Positions 1 to 10,199 of a DNA stretch of 64,000 bases are shown here, in pieces (the first letter of the stretch is position 1; each line of letters begins with the position of its first letter). The DNA is from Taxillus chinensis (Eukaryota > Streptophyta > Magnoliopsida > Santalales > Loranthaceae). Under the pieces are notes generated by a model that had not been told where the DNA came from, did not search any database, and worked only from the letters and a program-made list of their open reading frames with translations. Where the stretch lies: assembly GCA_023512835.1 (NCBI GenBank), contig CM042089.1:48165504-48229503 (forward strand), given 5' to 3'. A program made the translations under genes and the position numbers.

Positions 1-224
1 TTAAAGATTTATTAAGTTTGATTGCTTGTGTGCTTGTTATATAATAATGGGTTAAGAACACTTAGTCTCTAAACCCCTAAACCTTAAAGATCTTGGATTG
101 AAATTTGTAATAATTAATGATATGTTTGATGAAATAGTTAAAAATTTGAAATTTATATAAAACTTGTATATTTAATTCTCGTTAATGCACCCGATTTGAA
201 GGTCCCAAACTTGGGGGCGTTACA
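1..224 (+). repeat. possible 3' end of a chromovirus-type LTR
   Basis: The AT-rich segment ends near 224 in 'acttgggggcgttaca', preceded by 'cacccgatttgaaggt'. This resembles the sense-strand LTR end of the two chromoviruses in this window (ggttgaaaatccggggcgtgaca on the other strand, at 4462 and 11908). If correct, it is the 3' end of a plus-strand LTR that begins outside the window. No second LTR or target duplication can be checked. Confidence 0.3.
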
Positions 225-2000
225 ACCCAAATGAACTACATTATCACATTTTCATGCCCTAACCCAAGAAAAGGATTTCTTGTAGTTTTTGTGGTATTTT
301 TGCTATATTTTGATAGGAATCCAAAAATCAAGGAAGAATTCATCAAATCCACAAAAGGAAGAAAGAATCCCAAGGACCTAAAGATCACAACGCCCAAATC
401 TCGAGTTAGTCGGGTGAAGGTCGGGTGAAGCCCATATTTTAGGATTGGATTCACAGAGCCTCATTGAAGATATTCTCCTTCTAGTCGGGTGAAATCCGAG
501 GTTGTTTGGAGGTGGTCGGATGAAGGACTCTTCACCTGACCAAGTCGGATAAAGCTTATTTTGCATATTTAGGCTCTCCAAGCATCATGGAACAAAAGTT
601 CCTTCTGGTCGGGTGAGATTTGAGGACATCACATGGTAGCTGGGTGAAGGTCGGGTGAAGCCTTCTTCACCCGACCAAAGCTCAAATTTCGGTAATGAAT
701 TTCTTATTTTTGCAGGTCACTTATTCCCTTCTGGACCGAAGTCATTTGATTAAAAGATGGGCACTAAACACTAAGTCAAAGGAGAATTAATTGAAGAAAT
801 TCAAATTTAAAATGGGTGCTCTGCATTTGGGTTAAGGTTTTTATGAGAATTAAGAGAGTTTGAAGAACAATATTTAAATCCTTTTTCAAATTCAATAAGT
901 GGGAGTTATATGGGAATAAATATGGGTTAATTATTTGGAAAAATTATAAGGAATAATGGAGAATTCAAAATTTAAATATTCAAATTCAACTTGGGAGGCT
1001 ATAAAAAAGGGTTGCTCCATCATTTGTAATCATCCAGTTATCATCCAATTCTCTTCCATTCTACAATTACATTCCTCATTTAGAGTAGAGAAAGGGAGAG
1101 TGAAGAAGGTTTGGGGCATCTCTTGGAGTTTGAATACAATCTGCTGGGAAAAGAAAATCAACCTTGGAATTTTTGGTCTAAATAGGCAAGCTATCCTTTT
1201 GGTATTCTTATTCCATGTTTTGTAATTTTGTTATTTTCAATCAAACTATGGAAGCTTAAAAACCCTTGATTGGGGTTAGGATGGAGTTTGATGTAATAAA
1301 TTAAATTACAATGTTATACTTTAATCTTCTTCACCTTGTGAGTGTTTATTGAATATCTTAGGTTGAAATATAAAATGGATTTTGGCCATTTCATTTTATA
1401 ATCATAGGTACTTATATGAAGGATTGAAAAATGAAGCATAATTACTGGAAAAGGCAAGAAAATCAAACTAGGGGTTATATAATTTGCGAAAGCCAGTGTA
1501 AAACCTAGGATACCAAGTTAAGAGCGGTTGTGGTGCTAGCTCTAAACTAAACAATCCAAATATTAAAGGGTCACCCGTTCCCCATGCTAGGGTGTACACA
1601 TGAATTATGGCACTTGAAAAAGGCTAATTCATGCATTAAAGGTTGGGTATTAAATATTGTCACAAGGAAAGAATTAGATTGAACTAAGACATATTCTTGG
1701 GAAAAATACATCAAATGAAATCTTAACTCCAATCACCTTTATCAATCAAACTTATCTATACTCGAACAAGCTTATTTTCATTTCTCACATCCATTCAATC
1801 AATTTTTTAAGTTCAGTTCTATTTTTATATATTTTGAACTAAAAATCTCTTTATAAGCTAGTTAAAATTTCCAAATTCTTCATTCTTCCCTTGGGTACAA
1901 TATCTGGACTTAAAAATCCACTTGATTACTTGTCACGATTTGTATACTTGCAAATTGCCGATCAGATCCCATGTCATAAGTGCCATTTTTCTCCAGCAGG
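225..2000. other. unassigned AT-rich non-coding repeat DNA
   Basis: No ORF here is convincing. Between about 409 and 680 the motif 'gtcgggtgaag' and close variants (gtcgggtgaaat, gtcggatgaagg, gtcgggtgagat) recur at least seven times, with inverted forms such as 'cttcacccgaccaa'. The end (about 1890-1970, 'cttgggtacaatatctgg' through 'tatacttgcaaattgccg') has the style of the R/U5 end of a Gypsy Athila/Tat LTR. A long LTR or 5' UTR cut by the gap is plausible, but this is inference from style, not from a matching copy in the window. Confidence 0.4.
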
Positions 2001-2500
2001 NNNNNNNNNNNNNNNNNNNNNNNNNNNNNNNNNNNNNNNNNNNNNNNNNNNNNNNNNNNNNNNNNNNNNNNNNNNNNNNNNNNNNNNNNNNNNNNNNNNN
2101 NNNNNNNNNNNNNNNNNNNNNNNNNNNNNNNNNNNNNNNNNNNNNNNNNNNNNNNNNNNNNNNNNNNNNNNNNNNNNNNNNNNNNNNNNNNNNNNNNNNN
2201 NNNNNNNNNNNNNNNNNNNNNNNNNNNNNNNNNNNNNNNNNNNNNNNNNNNNNNNNNNNNNNNNNNNNNNNNNNNNNNNNNNNNNNNNNNNNNNNNNNNN
2301 NNNNNNNNNNNNNNNNNNNNNNNNNNNNNNNNNNNNNNNNNNNNNNNNNNNNNNNNNNNNNNNNNNNNNNNNNNNNNNNNNNNNNNNNNNNNNNNNNNNN
2401 NNNNNNNNNNNNNNNNNNNNNNNNNNNNNNNNNNNNNNNNNNNNNNNNNNNNNNNNNNNNNNNNNNNNNNNNNNNNNNNNNNNNNNNNNNNNNNNNNNNN
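2001..2500. other. assembly gap (500 N)
   Basis: This is a run of exactly 500 N, the usual placeholder for a scaffold gap of unknown size. Open frames crossing it are artefacts of the N run. Confidence 0.99.
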
Positions 2501-2569
2501 ACTGATACAGAATTAGTTATCCGAGTCTTTACTTCATCCTGAGTAAGGAAGCACTTGCATGGAACACGG
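2501..2569 (+). repeat. U3-like fragment of SIRE-type LTR family A
   Basis: Between the gap and the LTR start at 2570 lie 'ttatccgagtctttac' and 'gagtaaggaagcacttgc'. They match the repeated U3 motifs of the following LTR (aatccgagtc, gcggagtaaggaagcgc). Either a second LTR of the same family lies in the gap, or the true LTR start is upstream. The first is preferred because the solo LTR at 55514-56195 starts at the same TGTTG(A/G)ATCAAACC. Confidence 0.5.
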
Positions 2570-3769
2570 TGTTGAATCAAACCTAGAATTTGGATGATGC
2601 GGATCAAACCTAATGTGACTTGATTTTAGTTGTTTCATGTTTATTTTAAGTCTGTGCAGAAGATTAAATTGTTATCCGAACCTACTCCTGTAAGAGCAAA
2701 GCAAAGGACGGGATACATAATCCTGATCCGGGACATCATGAGTGTCGTCTAACACTTGGTAAATAACCAAGTCTTCATCTGGAGTTAGGACTCTCTCGTA
2801 CAAACTAATCACCTGTCAAAAGGACTAAGGATTCCGTGCTCTTATTGTTGATTGGACTAAGTCATTTTATGCGGAATGAGAATCCGAGTCTATGCCTCGT
2901 ACGGAGTAAGAGAGATTTGTTGCAGAGAAAGAATTAAGTCCTTCGCTCAAGCTGTCTAAGGAAAAGAAGATTCGGAATAAGGAATCTGAGTCTTTTATTC
3001 GAGCGGAGTAAGGACAACTGATGTGGAGTAAGGACATCTGATGCAGAATAAGAAATCCGAATCATTACTCAAGCGGAGTAAGGAACTCACGCGGAGTAAG
3101 GAAGCGCTAATGCGGAATAAGGAAAGCTACACTGGACTAAAAGGACGCTACTTCAACTTATCAATACCGCATTTATGATAACATCTCGCTGTGTTCCGAT
3201 GTAAGACAAACTCATTGAAGATCTAAACTGTCTTACACGTGGACCACTCGGAGATGTGGATGCAGTCCGAAATGTAATTAGAAGCGAGCGAAGTTATTTA
3301 ATTTACTTATGCTTCCAATATTTCGAGCTCCACATCCGAAGCAGTTATAGCAGAAGCATTTTTCGAGAAGAACTTAATGTCCACACAGTGCTCGGAAAAC
3401 ACAGTTCCAAGATAGATTCCTAGGATGTCTATATATATATATATCTGTAGTGTTGTACATTAAAAGAGAGCGTACACATACAAAGGAAAACTGATACGCG
3501 CGTGAGCAAAGTAATTATACAAGAGCTTATAGAGAATATTAACGCCAGTGTGTGTGATTGTAAAGCCGAGTGCTAGTGTAATCAGCTAACTGCTGCTTAT
3601 TTTGTTGTAATTATCATTTGATAATAAAGCAAAATACTTCCACTATCTGGTTATCTTCCGCACTGATTTTATATCATTTAACCAGATTGTGTTACACCAG
3701 TGAGAAAAGAGTTTTTGATTTAAGCCTATTCACCCCCCCCCCCCCCCTCTAGGCTAACAGGGACCAACA
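2570..3769 (+). repeat. 5' LTR of Copia element A (SIRE/Maximus-like)
   Basis: The LTR is 1200 bp, starts TGTTGAATCAAACC and ends GGGACCAACA, so it has TG...CA ends. It is followed two bases later by a methionine-tRNA primer site. U3 (about 2680-3130) holds many degenerate copies of 'gcggagtaagga' and 'aatccgagtc'. A TATA-like (TA)n lies at about 3430-3443, and a C-run (from 3732) sits 20-30 bp before the 3' end. The last 290 bp are found again at 45318-45603, and a shortened inverted copy lies at 55514-56195. Confidence 0.85.
3428..3445 (+). promoter_or_regulatory. TATA-like (TA)n in LTR A
   Basis: The run 'tatatatatatatat' in the LTR precedes 'gttgtacattaaaagagagc', which fits the U3/R promoter position of a Copia LTR. 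The solo LTR at 55514-56195 lacks this segment. Confidence 0.5.
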
Positions 3770-3771
3770 AG

Positions 3772-3783
3772 TGGTATCAGAGC
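3772..3783 (+). promoter_or_regulatory. primer binding site, element A
   Basis: TGGTATCAGAGC starts two bases after the LTR end. It is the canonical plant Copia primer site, complementary to the 3' end of initiator methionine tRNA. Confidence 0.92.
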
Positions 3784-3830
3784 AAGTTCTATTTGTTCCA
3801 AGTAGAGATCCCACTCTTTCTCTCTTACAA

Positions 3831-4461
3831 ATGGCTGAACAAAGTAGCATGCTTTTCAACACTCGCCTTAGCTCTGGAGGTGCACAAGAGCCCCTTCCAA
3901 ATCGAAGCAACAGTGAAAATGTCGATCCACCTCAACTTGCTGCTACCGCTACTGCACAACCACGGAGTTCTGGCTTTACTCTGACAAAGCCACCCAAGTT
4001 CACACCTGAGCTTTTCTCCCAGTGGAAAGTTCGCATGAGAATGTTCATGGTCTGCCATGATCACCTCATGTGGCCATGTCTTCATCAGGAGATACCCACT
4101 CCAATGACTATCGGAGAACATGGAGTCAGAAGACCAAAGACTGATGCCGAACTCACCAATGATGAAAGAGCCTGGCAGTGTGCCAACGAAAAGGCTCTAG
4201 CATATGTCACATCGTCTTTGGATTCCGAGGCTTTCATGGACGTCCAGGGCTACACGACAGCGAAAGCTGTATGGGATAAACTGATAATCCTCTATAAGGG
4301 AAGTCAGTCCCAAATGCAGAATGTTATTTGTACTCTCAGGTAGAACTTTGAGAGTTTCAATCATAAACCGGGCGAATCACTCGAAAGCATCTATCGGAGA
4401 TTCGGCAAACTCATCCTTGAGCTGAAAACTGTCAATGAGCATTATTCTCAATCTCAGATCA
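3831..4461 (+). pseudogene. gag: Copia A gag, N-terminal part
   Basis: The frame starts at ATG 3831 (MAEQSSMLFN). It contains the capsid-like UBN2 region of Copia gag, with 'FTPELFSQWKVRM' and 'DVQGYTTAKAVWDKL'. A TAG at 4341 interrupts, and the same frame then continues 'NFESFNHKPGESLESIYRRF' up to the chromovirus insertion at 4461. Removing G1 plus one copy of the 5-bp target duplication restores the same frame at 13851 (QI|NDKFFHSLP), so the insertion split an open gag. The protein would be the particle-forming component. Confidence 0.85.
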
Positions 4462-6369
4462 TGTCACGCCCCGGATTTTCAACCCGAGGAAACCGGTACG
4501 TGACTCCCCATTCACCCACACGGAGGGCAACGGGGTTGGATTACTAGATGCCACACAAGCAAAACTAACAATTATAATAAATCAAACAAGCCACATCTTT
4601 ATTTAATTCCAAACCTCAAAGGTTCACAAACCAACCATGTTCCGTACTACAATTCAGTCTCTTAGTACATTTCCCCCATGGGGTTACATAAGTCATAAAA
4701 TTACATCACAGAAGAGCAATAAAATGAAGATGGTCTTCCACCTTGGTGTATCCACCTAACGCCTGTAAGTCCCTGGAAAACAAGCAAACACAGTAGGAGG
4801 GGTGAGCAACCACAGCTCAGTAGGGATCAAGTCTCCCCAACCCTTCCCATGCTCCTAGCGGCTACATGCATGTGCACAGGTGTAGTGACGTGGCAGTAGT
4901 AAGAAAATAAAGCATTTCACATAACGTTCGTAACCTCAGCCCCAGCCACACTGGCTAACAAACCACATCTCAAATAAGTAATTTAACCGCCTCTCAGGCA
5001 AAGTAGTTTAACCGCCTCTTCAGGCCACTGGTTTAACCGCCTCTCAGGCAAAGTGATTTAACCGCCCCTTCAGGCCAGATAGCACAGTCATGCACACAAC
5101 ATACACCATGGTCACTCAAGCATACAACCAAACACTTGGTGTGCACCCGTTCACAAGTGCACCAACCCAGCCATTCAGGTAATAGAACAAACACCCAGCA
5201 TGCATACTTACACCGAATCACAAGTCCAACCACACAGGCATTTTATCAAACACGTACTAGGCATATACACACAACAATATTCACACAGGCATTTCATCAA
5301 GCATGTGACATGCACCAACCACCCAACAGCAGAATCACACCAAAATGCCATTGAAGGCCAACATCCATATAGGAGATCACACCTATATGGATTACATATA
5401 TATATACAAACAGGTATAATCCATAATCTGCCCCAGAACCCTAGGACAGAGGAGGATTTTGGAAGAACAGAACCCCCACCTCAAGTAAGACGCAACAACA
5501 CATAGCAATAGTCTATTCCCACGCCGAACGCCATCCACCCACGAGACTCCGACCACCCACACAAGACGCCCAAGCAGCAACCAGGAGCTCTCCTTCCCTC
5601 TCTCTCTCTCTCTGCGACGGCTGGTGGAGCAACAAACCCTAACCCTAAAACAGAGAGGCTTCTCCTCCTTATATAGGCAACACAACATCAAAACAACGTA
5701 GTTTTGATTAAGTGAATCCCAGCATCAAAACGACGTAGTTTTGATTACACAAGTTACAACCTTTCCGCATCCATACACACCAAAATACTCACTATTCCAA
5801 CCTGGTCTTTTGGGAAAAGATGATTAGAATAACAAAACTAAGGTAACCATGCAAAAATATGCCTGCACGCCAATTTGAACGCCAATTCCCCAATTGGCGT
5901 GCAGCTCCAAATGCACTCAAACTTCACCCCAAGCCTCCTTGCATCTTGTTGAGGTCTGAGAAGCAAAAATATGCTTGCACGTGAAATGGGTGAATTCACG
6001 TGCAGCTCCAAATGCTCTGAAATATCTGTGGTAGGTAGAGGACCTCATTCTAAGAAACTTTTGTTCTTGCACGCCAATTGTTTGAGGCCATCTACCCTAT
6101 CAAAAGTGAGCTCCAAGATCAGCCAAAACAGCTTAAAATCGCCTGTATATACATAGCATCTTCCTAGGGCATAAATACACGTTATCACTTGTCATATGCA
6201 CCTCCCAAAAGTCCCCTCTTGGGCTCATCTCTTACCTCAAACTTGTGCACCAACATCCAAGGTGTGTTAGCTAAAGTGTGTGGGAAGGAAACTCCCTAAA
6301 ACCCAACAATTTCCACTCACAAGGCATCTGTGATTAACTCCGTACATCCCACAAACACGGGTCATTACA
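4462..6369 (-). repeat. 3' LTR of chromovirus G1
   Basis: The LTR is 1908 bp. On the minus strand it starts TGTAATGACCCG and ends GGGGCGTGACA. It contains a tandem array (4976-5076), a TATA box on the minus strand (about 5667-5677), two palindromes of the type caaaacgacgtagttttg (5688-5707, with one substitution, and 5725-5744), and two hairpin-forming inverted repeats (5865-5902 and 5977-6003). The stretch from about 5600 to 6187 is collinear with the Athila LTR at about 61980-62663. Confidence 0.92.
4976..5076. repeat. tandem repeat in G1 3' LTR, 4 units of 25-26 bp
   Basis: Four units with core 'tttaaccgcctcttcagg' alternate between 26- and 25-bp forms (ending 'caggcc' or 'caggca'). The other G1 LTR has five units, so copy number changed after or during insertion. 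Confidence 0.9.
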
Positions 6370-6382
6370 TCCTCTCCCCCTT
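6370..6382 (-). promoter_or_regulatory. polypurine tract of G1
   Basis: On the minus strand 'aagggggagagga' lies directly before the 3' LTR start TGTAATGACC, the position for plus-strand priming. Confidence 0.8.
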
Positions 6383-6713
6383 AAGACTTTTCGTCCTCGA
6401 AAAGAAATGACATACGAGGAAAACAAACACAAGCTACCCATATGCCACACGGCGAGCCACAACACCCAAATGGGTCATACAATGTGCACAGCACATAACA
6501 ACACATAATAAGGTACCACCATAATCCACAACCACATGCATCACAATAATGCATATAACACATATCCACATGTCACAAATACACATCTCAAAACACATCA
6601 CAAATATGAACACATGTCTAAAAGACAAAACAAACACCAAATCATACACAACTAATACATGAAAACACATCGCTATCCCTTGGCCAACAGCCACCAACAG
6701 CCACCTCCCATGC

Positions 6714-9700
6714 TTAAGATTGTTCGTCCTCGAACAATTCTGGGTGCTGCTCACGCATCACGGACTCACGTTCCCATGTCTCCTACTCAATGCCACGGTG
6801 CTGCCACAGCACGCGAACCAAAGGAATAGCACGACCACGCAAAAGCTTCTCTCGCCGATCTAGGATACGGATAGGGGCCTCAACAACGGAAATGTCATCC
6901 TCAATGTCTAATGTCCCCCAATCGATCACATGAGTGGGGTCAGGGTGATACTTCTGCAACTGGGACACGTGAAACACGTTGTGCACTCGACTCGGCCCGC
7001 GGTGGTAACGCTAACCGGTAGGCCACAGGCCCCACACGATCCAGAATCTCAAAAGGACCAATAAACCGCGGAGATAGCTTGGAACCGCGCCCAAACCGTC
7101 GATGTCCACGATGTGGAGAAACATGAAGAAACACATGATCACCAACAGAAAACTCCAAAGGTCACCGCCGCTGATCCGCATAAGATTTCTACCGACTCTG
7201 AGCTGATAACAAACGCTGACGAATCAACTTAACCTTCTCGGTAGCCTCTTGAACCAACTGTGGTCCCAAAAGAGCTGTCTCCCCCACTTCGGTCCAACAC
7301 AAAGGTGATCGGCACGGTCTGCCATACAACGCCTCAAAAGGAGCCATCCCAATGGACGCCTGAAAACTGTTGTTGTAAGCAAACTCCACCAAAGGAAGGT
7401 GAGTTGCCCACGAACTCCCGAAATCTAACACACAGGCCCATAACATGTCCTCCAAAGTCTGATTCGTCCTCTCTGTCTAGCCGTCAGTCTCAGGGTGAAA
7501 GGCTGTACTCTAGTGAAGTTTGGTCCCCATAGCCTCCTGCAAACCTGCCCAGAAACGGGAAGTGAACCGCGAATCCCGGTCAGAGACAACCGATGATGGT
7601 ACTCCATGTAGTCTCACAATTTCGTTCATGTACAGCTGACTCAAGGTCCCAATAGAGTCCCGCTCGCGAACAGCTAGGAAATGGGCCGACTTTGTGAGTC
7701 GATCCACAATCACCCAAATCATATCTTTCCTCCCTGTGGTGGGTGGAAGACCAGTCACAAAATCCACCGCTATGTGGTCCCACTTCCACTCCACTATGGG
7801 CAAGGGCTGTAACATGCCCGCCAGCCGCTGATGCTCAGCCTTCACCTGCTGACACGTGAGGCACCGCGAAACAAAAGCAGCCACATCATGTTTCATCCCA
7901 GGCCACCAAAAATGTCCCCGAAGCGCATGGTACATCTTCGTACCCCCTGGATGCACAGCAACTCTAGACTGGTGAAACTCCCGCATCACCTCATCCCTGA
8001 GAGAAGAAGCCACTACCAACCGTCCCTAAAAAGACAACTCATGCTCAGGACCCTCTGTCTAGTCCTCAGATAGCTCCCCAGCCTCAATACGGGCACGGAG
8101 AACCTCACACTCAATGTCACCCAACTGTTCCTCCTGGACGCGCTGGTACAACTCAGGCACAACCACCAAAGGACTCAGGACAGTCCCACCATCACGAACA
8201 ACAGTGCCGGTGCACCGCAACATCGCCAATCGCTCCATCGGCTTCCACTCTCTCACGGCCACCTCGGCTTTCCCTTTTCTCGCTCAACGCGTCGGCCCAC
8301 AACATTACCCTTGCCGGGGGTATAGGCAAGAGTAAAGTCAAAGGTCTGCAAATACTCCACCCATCTCCTTTGCCTCAAATTCAAGTCCTTCTGAGTAAAG
8401 ATGTACTGAAGGCTCTTGTGATCTGAGAACACCACAAACTTTACCCCCAAGAGGTAGTGTTGCCAACTCTTCAGGGCGAAGATGACAGCCGCCAACTCAA
8501 GATCATGGGTAGGGTAATTCTGCTCATGAGGCTTCAACTGCCTTGACCCATAAGCTACCACACTTGTGCTCCCGCATAAGCACACACCCCAAACCAACCC
8601 TGGACGCATCACAATACACCTCATATGGGATATCCTCCCGAGGTAACCTCAATACCGGTGCGGTGGTCAAACGGGTTTTGAGAGCCTCAAACGCCCGGCG
8701 ACACTTGTCAGTCCAATCAAACTTCACGCCCTTCCGAGTCAACGCTGTTATAAGAGCTGCCAAACGGGAGAATCCCTCGACAAAACGACGATAGTACCCC
8801 GCCAAGCCAAGAAAGCTACGGATCTCAAAAACGTTGGTTGGCCTCGCCCACGATGCCACAGCCTCAATCTTGGCCGGGTCCACCCTAACTCCCTCAGTGA
8901 CACCACATGGCCAAGAAAGTGAACCTCCTGCAGCCAAAACACACTTGCTAAACTTAGCAAACAGCTGTTGGTCCCTCAAGGTTTGCAACACTGTTACTAA
9001 GTGCTCCACATGCTCCTTCTCGGTCTTGGAATACACCAAGATATCATCAATAAACACCACCACAAACGAATCCAAGTAGGAAGCAAAGACCTGGTTCATC
9101 AAATGCATGAACACCGCTGGCGCATTAGTGAGCCCGAAAGGCATCACTACCCACTCATAATGCCCATACCTGCACCGAAAAGCCGTCTTAGGGATGTCCT
9201 CCTCCCTAACCCTGAGCTGGTGATACCCCGACCGTAAATCTATTTTGGAAAACCACTGGGCCCCACTCAATTGGTCAAACAGGTCATCTATCCGAGGCAG
9301 CGGGTACTTGTTCTTCACAGTCACTGGATTCAGCTTCCTGTAGTCGATGCAGAGACGAAGCGTGCCATCTGCCTTCTTAACAAAGAGCACAGGAGCACCC
9401 CAGGGTGAGGTACTCGGTCTGATAAACCCCTGGCCCACCAACTCCTCGATTTGCCTCTGAAGCTCCCACAACTTGGCGGGCCCCATACGATATGCTGCTT
9501 GGGAAATCGGACCCGTTCCCGGCACCAACTCAATGGTGAACTCCACACTCCTCTTAGGTGGCCAACTCCTCAACTCTTCAGGAAAAACATCCTGAAATTG
9601 GTCCACAATAGCGGGCCACACCCTCTTTTCCACCTTACCCTCCTCAGCAAAGGTCAGGGCTGCCAACCTGTGTGTAATGGCACCCCACTGGTCCAACACT

Positions 9701-10199
9701 GGCCCGGCCCGACTCGCCTCACAGTCCCACTCCCCCTGCAGGGTGCAAGAGGTCCCCACAGGTGTCACGAAGGATACACGCCGCCGATAACAATCTATCT
9801 TGGCCTGGAAAGCCATAAGCCAATCCATACCCAAGATCAGGTCAAAAGTACGCAAAGGCATCACATGCAAGTTGAAGCTCAGCTCCACATCACCCATGGT
9901 TAACATACAATTGCGGCAAACATGTCGCACCTCAATCATTCCTCCCACCGGAGACTCTACAACTAAGGGCCTCTCCGCCTCAACACACGTTAACCCCAAG
10001 CCCTCAACTATAAGCTCAGCAATAAAAGAACGCGATGCACCCGTATCGAAAAGAACAGAAGCAAGCATACGGGAGATCAAAAGAGTACCTCTAACCACCG
10101 ATGGTCCTGCTCCCTCCTTTGCCGGTGAAGGTGGTAGCTCAGCCTCCTCCTGGGGTGTCGCATTCAGTGTAAACACCCTCCCTTGGCCCGTGCCACTGG
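6714..10199 (-). pseudogene. pol: chromovirus G1 pol (PR-RT-RNase H-INT-chromodomain)
   Basis: Read right to left, the aspartic protease motif '[11 protein letters not shown]' has its Asp codon at 10045-10047. RT follows, with '[20 protein letters not shown]' and the catalytic 'FIDDILVYS' near 9030-9060. RNase H (about 8630-8250) is split by a frameshift near 8580. The integrase zinc finger has '[11 protein letters not shown]' and 'CLTCQQVK', and the catalytic D-D-E residues are in 'IAVDF', 'SDRDSRF' and 'TER' (about 7770, 7577 and 7475). The C terminus has 'FHVSQLQKYHPDPTHVI' and 'RAIPLVRVLW' and ends 'LFEDEQS' with TAA at 6714-6716. TAG codons break it at about 7510, 7480 and 6786. A pair of offsetting frameshifts lies near 8900-8950. 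The enzyme set would copy and integrate the element; it is inactive here. Confidence 0.9.

Noticed and set aside
1891..2607. Open frames of about 180-220 codons on both strands
   Set aside because: They consist almost wholly of unknown residues from the 500-N gap.
3772..3783. TGGTATCAGAGC as part of a tRNA gene
   Set aside because: Only the 12-base primer complement is present, directly after an LTR; no tRNA fold around it.
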